From: Acidobacteriota bacterium
GTDB lineage: Bacteria > Acidobacteriota > Terriglobia > UBA7540
Direction: 5' to 3'
Length of the DNA: 9,745 nt
Assembly (NCBI GenBank): GCA_003165615.1
Contig: PLWR01000547.1
Location: forward strand, 249 to 9,993
In this document: positions 7,026 through 9,745 of the stretch, one piece after another
Layout of the letters: each line of letters starts with the position of its first letter
How positions within the stretch are numbered: position 1 is the first letter of the stretch
Translations under genes and position numbers: made by a program
The notes under the pieces: generated by a model
What the model saw: the letters and a program-made list of their open reading frames with translations, nothing else
What the model was told of the DNA's origin: nothing
Database searches by the model: none

Positions 7026-7484
7026 ATGAATCGCAGACCGATCTTTGTGGTAACGGGGCTCCTGCTCGTGGCCTTTGGGCTGGGGGTAAGGATGGGGTCG
7101 CGATGGGGCCGGAGGTCGGTAATAAGTGAGCAATTTCCCGTGCCCTCGCAATCCGCCCCTACCCCTGTTGCGCCTGCTGGGAACAGGCCGCCTCCCTGTG
7201 TGGATATTCGCAATGCTGGGCCATTGGTGGGCAAAGGCGGCTGCGTTACGGGGCTTGTCCTGAGGGTCTACACCGCCCGCACCGGAAATACCTTCCTTGA
7301 TTTCTGTCAGGACTATCGCGCCTGTCCGTTTACCAGCGTGGTCTTCGCGGCCGACAAGAACAAGTTTGGCGATTTGGGATTGATGCAGGGGAAGCGCGTG
7401 GAGATTCGCGGCGACGTGATAAATTATCAAGGCCGCGCGGAGATTATTATCCGTGATCCGCAGCAGGTTCGCAGTGCGCCCTAA
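7026..7484 (+). CDS. Membrane-anchored OB-fold protein
   Basis: A 152-residue protein with one hydrophobic segment (about residues 5-21), a Pro-rich linker (about 37-57) and a C-terminal OB-fold-like domain (about 66-148). The OB signature is the pattern GCVTGLVLRVYTARTGNTFL, then FTSVVFAADKNKF, then MQGKRVEIRGDVINYQGRAEIII and DPQQV, as in small nucleic-acid-binding OB proteins found in Acidobacteria and related groups. Four cysteines (58, 73, 94, 100) are unusual for so small a domain. More Arg residues follow the helix (22, 26, 29, 30) than precede it (3, 4), so a cytoplasmic C-terminus is as likely as an exported one. The ATG at 7026 is chosen for the GGTGGGGAG just upstream and because earlier in-frame starts lack family-like sequence. 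Ligand unknown; binding of DNA or RNA is inference. Confidence 0.72.
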   Translation: MNRRPIFVVTGLLLVAFGLGVRMGSRWGRRSVISEQFPVPSQSAPTPVAPAGNRPPPCVDIRNAGPLVGKGGCVTGLVLRVYTARTGNTFLDFCQDYRACPFTSVVFAADKNKFGDLGLMQGKRVEIRGDVINYQGRAEIIIRDPQQVRSAP

Positions 7485-7490
7485 ATGAGA

Positions 7491-7605
7491 GCAGGCAGTA
7501 GGCAGAAGAATCGGGTGATTCGATGCCGGGGCCTTCGCCCGCCGAAGGGTTCAGCTTCCCACCGTACGGTGCGGCGTTTCGGCCCGCAGGCGGGTAATCG
7601 GGTGA
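7491..7605 (+). repeat. Interspersed short repeats upstream of the TPR gene
   Basis: GCAGGCAGTAGGCAGAAG (7491-7508) is a 7-bp-period unit, and its last 12 bases (7497-7508) recur as an exact inverted copy at 7823-7834. AATCGGGTGA occurs at 7509-7518 and again at 7596-7605; shorter AATCGG copies lie at 7738 and 7750. CGGGTAAT-CGGGTGAA (7591-7606) has an 8-bp period. These look like remnants of the simple heptamer/octamer repeats scattered between genes in some Acidobacteriota genomes (from memory, not searched). Confidence 0.55.
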
Positions 7606-7644
7606 ACAGAAAAGCACTCTACGCAAAGAGGCAAAGTTGATGAC

Positions 7645-7697
7645 GACGCCAAGAAAACCAAGGAGGTCTCCTTTGTGGGCCTTTGCGCCTTGGCGTC
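7645..7697 (+). repeat. Imperfect palindrome (REP-like)
   Basis: GACGCCAAG (7645-7653) and CTTGGCGTC (7689-7697) are perfect inverted copies around a 35-nt centre. Inside, AAGGA-GGTC-TCCTT (7660-7673) forms a second stem. Flanking CAAAG/CTTTG words add partial symmetry. The layout fits a REP-like element or hairpin in the leader of the TPR gene; it argues against the region being ordinary coding sequence. Confidence 0.55.
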
Positions 7698-7762
7698 TCC
7701 GATTTCTAGAGTCTGATGGACTCCATCGGTGTCTACGAATCGGGCCTGTAATCGGACTTGGC

Positions 7763-9181
7763 GTGAGATGGTTTATGGCTGGGGCGCCAACGGCCTTCTG
7801 CCTTCTACTTGCTGCCTTTTGCCTTCTGCCTACTACTGCCTACTGCCAACGGCCTGCTGCCGTTCCCGCGCCCGTCGGGGAGGTCTCAAAACAAGCGGGG
7901 GACCTCATCCTGCAAGGGTTCGACCGGTTGGACCAGCATGACGCCGCGGGGGCGGAGAAGGCTTTCCGGCAGGCGATCGATGTGCAACCGGAAGTGGAGG
8001 CTGCCCACCGCGGGCTGGGTTTGGCGCTGCGCGAGGAAGGCCAACTGGCTGAAGCCTTCCGCGAATTGCAAACCGCCACGCAACTCAATCCCTCGGACTC
8101 CGACGCCCATTGCACTTTGGGCTCGGTGGCCTGGGCGTTGAGCATGCCGGCGAATGCCCCTCCGGGTCGAAAGGGAGGACTGAGTTCCGCGGATTATCAA
8201 AACCTGGCAGGGGCAGAGTTTTCGAGAGCGCTTGCCCTTAACCCCAAAGACCCCATGTTGCGAATGAACCTGGCGATCCTCTATCTGGACTCCAACCGGC
8301 CGAACGATGCGATCCATCAGGGCGAAGAAGCGGTGCGCATCGCGCCGGACAAGGCGGCTGCTCACGTCACCCTGGGACGCTGCTATTTCGCCAGCGGAGA
8401 AGAGGAGAAGGCAGCGTCGGAGTATGAGGCGGCAGCCAAGCTTGACCCGCAAGATGGCGAAGCTTATTTCGCCCTGGGCCAAATGCGCATGTTCCAGCGC
8501 CGCACGAAGCAGGCGGAAGAATCGTTGCGGCAGGCCATCCAGCTCTCGCCGCAATTAGGGCCCGCCTATGCCGAGCTGGCGCGGATTCTTATGTCGGAGG
8601 GAAAGAATTCGGAGGCCCGCGGGCTGCTGGAGAAAGCCGTAAGTCTGAACACCCAAGATTGGCAAAGCCAGTACGAGCTTGCGGTGCTGCTGAATCAAGC
8701 CGGAGAGACGGCGCGTGCCACCAAACTGCTCGATAAGGTATTGCAAGTTAATCCGGACTTCCCCGGGGCGCATGAGCAATTGGCGACCGGGCTCTTGCGC
8801 CGGGGGGACGTTCCAGGCGCCACCGCCATGGCGGGAAAGATGATTGCCGAGGATCCCCAGGGGCCGGAGGGTCATCGCATCATGGCTTTGGCGCTCTGGA
8901 AACAGCGCGATTACGATGGCTCGCTCGCCGAATGCGCCATGGCGCTCAATGCCGATCAGAATTCCAGTTCCATGCTGGCCCTTCAGTCCATCGCCCTCTG
9001 GCAGGCGGGACGCAAGAAAGATGCGCAGGCGTCCTATCGTGATGCGGCCAAGGTTGACCCCAAAGTGGGGACCGCAGATGTCTTCTGCCGCTTGCTGCTT
9101 TGCGACGCGCGTGATATTGCCATCGTCAGTGAATTCCTGCGCAAGAACCGCTGGGTGCTGGAGCCCAAACCGCAACCGTAA
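7763..9181 (+). CDS. Exported TPR-repeat protein
   Basis: A 472-residue protein made largely of tetratricopeptide repeats, helical hairpins that form a scaffold for protein partners. A signal peptide is visible: Arg2, then a hydrophobic stretch AFCLLLA-AFCLLPT (11-24) and a polar end TAYCQ (25-29), so the TPR part probably lies in the periplasm. About ten TPR units run from residue 45 to about 450, each with the W/L-G-Y/A-P type pattern, e.g. AEKAFRQAIDVQP, AAHVTLGRCYFASGEEEKAASEYEAAAKLDP and AYAELARILMSEGKNSEARGLLEKAV; a 30-residue insert follows the second unit. The GTG start at 7763 gives a normal signal peptide. ATG 7775 is also possible. The frame runs back to ATG 7640, which has AAGAGG 8 nt upstream, but that would place a palindromic repeat and 42 odd residues before the signal. 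No binding partner can be named. Confidence 0.82.
   Translation: MRWFMAGAPTAFCLLLAAFCLLPTTAYCQRPAAVPAPVGEVSKQAGDLILQGFDRLDQHDAAGAEKAFRQAIDVQPEVEAAHRGLGLALREEGQLAEAFRELQTATQLNPSDSDAHCTLGSVAWALSMPANAPPGRKGGLSSADYQNLAGAEFSRALALNPKDPMLRMNLAILYLDSNRPNDAIHQGEEAVRIAPDKAAAHVTLGRCYFASGEEEKAASEYEAAAKLDPQDGEAYFALGQMRMFQRRTKQAEESLRQAIQLSPQLGPAYAELARILMSEGKNSEARGLLEKAVSLNTQDWQSQYELAVLLNQAGETARATKLLDKVLQVNPDFPGAHEQLATGLLRRGDVPGATAMAGKMIAEDPQGPEGHRIMALALWKQRDYDGSLAECAMALNADQNSSSMLALQSIALWQAGRKKDAQASYRDAAKVDPKVGTADVFCRLLLCDARDIAIVSEFLRKNRWVLEPKPQP
7793..7848 (+). repeat. Heptanucleotide tandem repeat GCCTTCT encoding signal-peptide core
   Basis: Six consecutive 7-mers (GCCTTCT, GCCTTCT, ACTTGCT, GCCTTTT, GCCTTCT, GCCTACT) run from 7793 to 7834, then after a 3-nt slip GCCTACT and GCC continue. 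Three 7-mers make 21 nt, so the translation repeats every seven residues: AFCLLLA then AFCLLPT. The repeat lies in the hydrophobic core of the TPR protein's signal peptide. Confidence 0.75.
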
Positions 9182-9313
9182 GCTGCTCACACGTGTTCCT
9201 CGCAAAATCCCCACACCCATGATAGGATGCGCACCTATACAGGTGGACTTGTGCTGCCTGCCGTGTTTGGGGCGGCGAATGGCAATGACTGCTGTCAGTT
9301 CGGAGGAATCCCC

Positions 9314-9661
9314 GTGGCTCTCTTTATCATAGAAAAAATTGTTGATAACGTCATGATCGTGGATTTGCGCGGGCGCATCACGCTGGGACCGGAAACGGAG
9401 GCCGTGCGTTCGAAATTAAAGGAGTTGCTCAACGCCGGCCACCATCGCATCATCCTTAACCTGGGAGAGGTTACCTATATCGATAGCGTGGGGTTAGGTA
9501 CCCTTATTTCTGGTTATACTTCTGCGCGTAATGCCGGCGGAAATTTGAAGCTGCTGCACCTGCCCCGGGGCGTCCAGCAACTCTTACAGATTACTCGTCT
9601 CAGCACGGTTTTTGAAATCCACGAGGACTTGGCGACGGCGGTGAAATCGTTCCAAGAGTAA
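9314..9661 (+). CDS. STAS-domain anti-anti-sigma factor (SpoIIAA/RsbV-like)
   Basis: A 115-residue protein consisting of one STAS domain, the fold of anti-sigma factor antagonists that bind an RsbW/SpoIIAB-type kinase and free a sigma factor when unphosphorylated. Visible landmarks are the opening strand VMIVDLRGRITLGPE (13-27), the helix EAVRSKLKELL, and the signature HRIILNLGEVTYIDSVGLGTLI, in which Asp57-Ser58 matches the phosphorylated serine of SpoIIAA. The C-terminal half (LKLLHLPRGVQQLLQITRLSTVFEIHED) is also standard. The GTG at 9314 is chosen because GGAGG lies at 9302-9306, 7 nt upstream; the ATG at 9227 would add 29 residues foreign to the family and has no proper ribosome binding site. 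No anti-sigma kinase or sigma factor gene adjoins it here, so it is an orphan as far as the window shows. Confidence 0.9.
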   Translation: MALFIIEKIVDNVMIVDLRGRITLGPETEAVRSKLKELLNAGHHRIILNLGEVTYIDSVGLGTLISGYTSARNAGGNLKLLHLPRGVQQLLQITRLSTVFEIHEDLATAVKSFQE

Positions 9662-9745
9662 GACCCGTAAGCAGGGGCGCGTCGACATGACATATTGTCG
9701 GTGCCTGCATCCCATCACATTTCGGTAGTGACTCATTTTGAGGTG

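Noticed and set aside
7640..7762. Longer N-terminus of the TPR protein starting at ATG 7640
   Set aside because: It has a fair Shine-Dalgarno, but translates a palindromic repeat and places 41 odd residues before an evident signal peptide; kept only as an alternative start.
9227..9313. ATG 9227 as start of the STAS protein
   Set aside because: The added 29 residues are not STAS-like, and GGAGG sits precisely before the GTG at 9314.

Overview
The window looks like chromosomal DNA of a moderately GC-rich, Gram-negative-type bacterium. A type IV pilus minor-pilin operon, an acidobacterial-looking OB-fold protein, a TPR protein and short 7-8 bp repeat families between genes together suggest a soil Acidobacteriota (Koribacter/Terriglobia-like). 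That assignment is inference from gene style; there is no rRNA or marker gene to fix it.

Layout. Bases 1-930 hold recombinase remains: the 3' part of a serine recombinase, whose start lies off the window, directly abutting a 5'-truncated tyrosine recombinase that keeps its whole catalytic domain. About 95 bp further on is an intact tRNA-Ser(GCT) with its own promoter and an encoded CCA. A class I SAM-dependent methyltransferase (1274-2044, minus strand) faces this block. Between the methyltransferase and the pilin operon lies a promoter (TATAAT at 2186-2191) and a leader of about 220 nt with clear hairpins. The leader contains a possible 42-codon upstream ORF whose stop overlaps the first pilin start as GTGA.

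Bases 2419-6629 are one tightly packed operon: FimT/GspH-like, PilV-like, PilW-like and a very long PilX-like protein. The first three overlap or share start/stop bases and carry class III prepilin signals (G/F, Glu at +5). The fourth has the PilX-type N-terminus without Glu+5. Such minor pilins form the complex that primes and caps the type IV pilus. The usual partner PilY1 and the major pilin are not in the window.

Bases 6630-7025 are intergenic with one good hairpin. Then come a small membrane-anchored OB-fold protein (7026-7484), a repeat-dense stretch (7491-7850), an exported TPR protein whose signal peptide is itself encoded by a 7-bp tandem repeat (ending 9181), and an orphan STAS-domain anti-anti-sigma protein (9314-9661).

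I see no clear new multi-gene system. The most unusual signals are the structured, possibly translated leader of the minor-pilin operon, the signal peptide made from a heptanucleotide repeat, and the joined recombinase fragments next to the tRNA gene.
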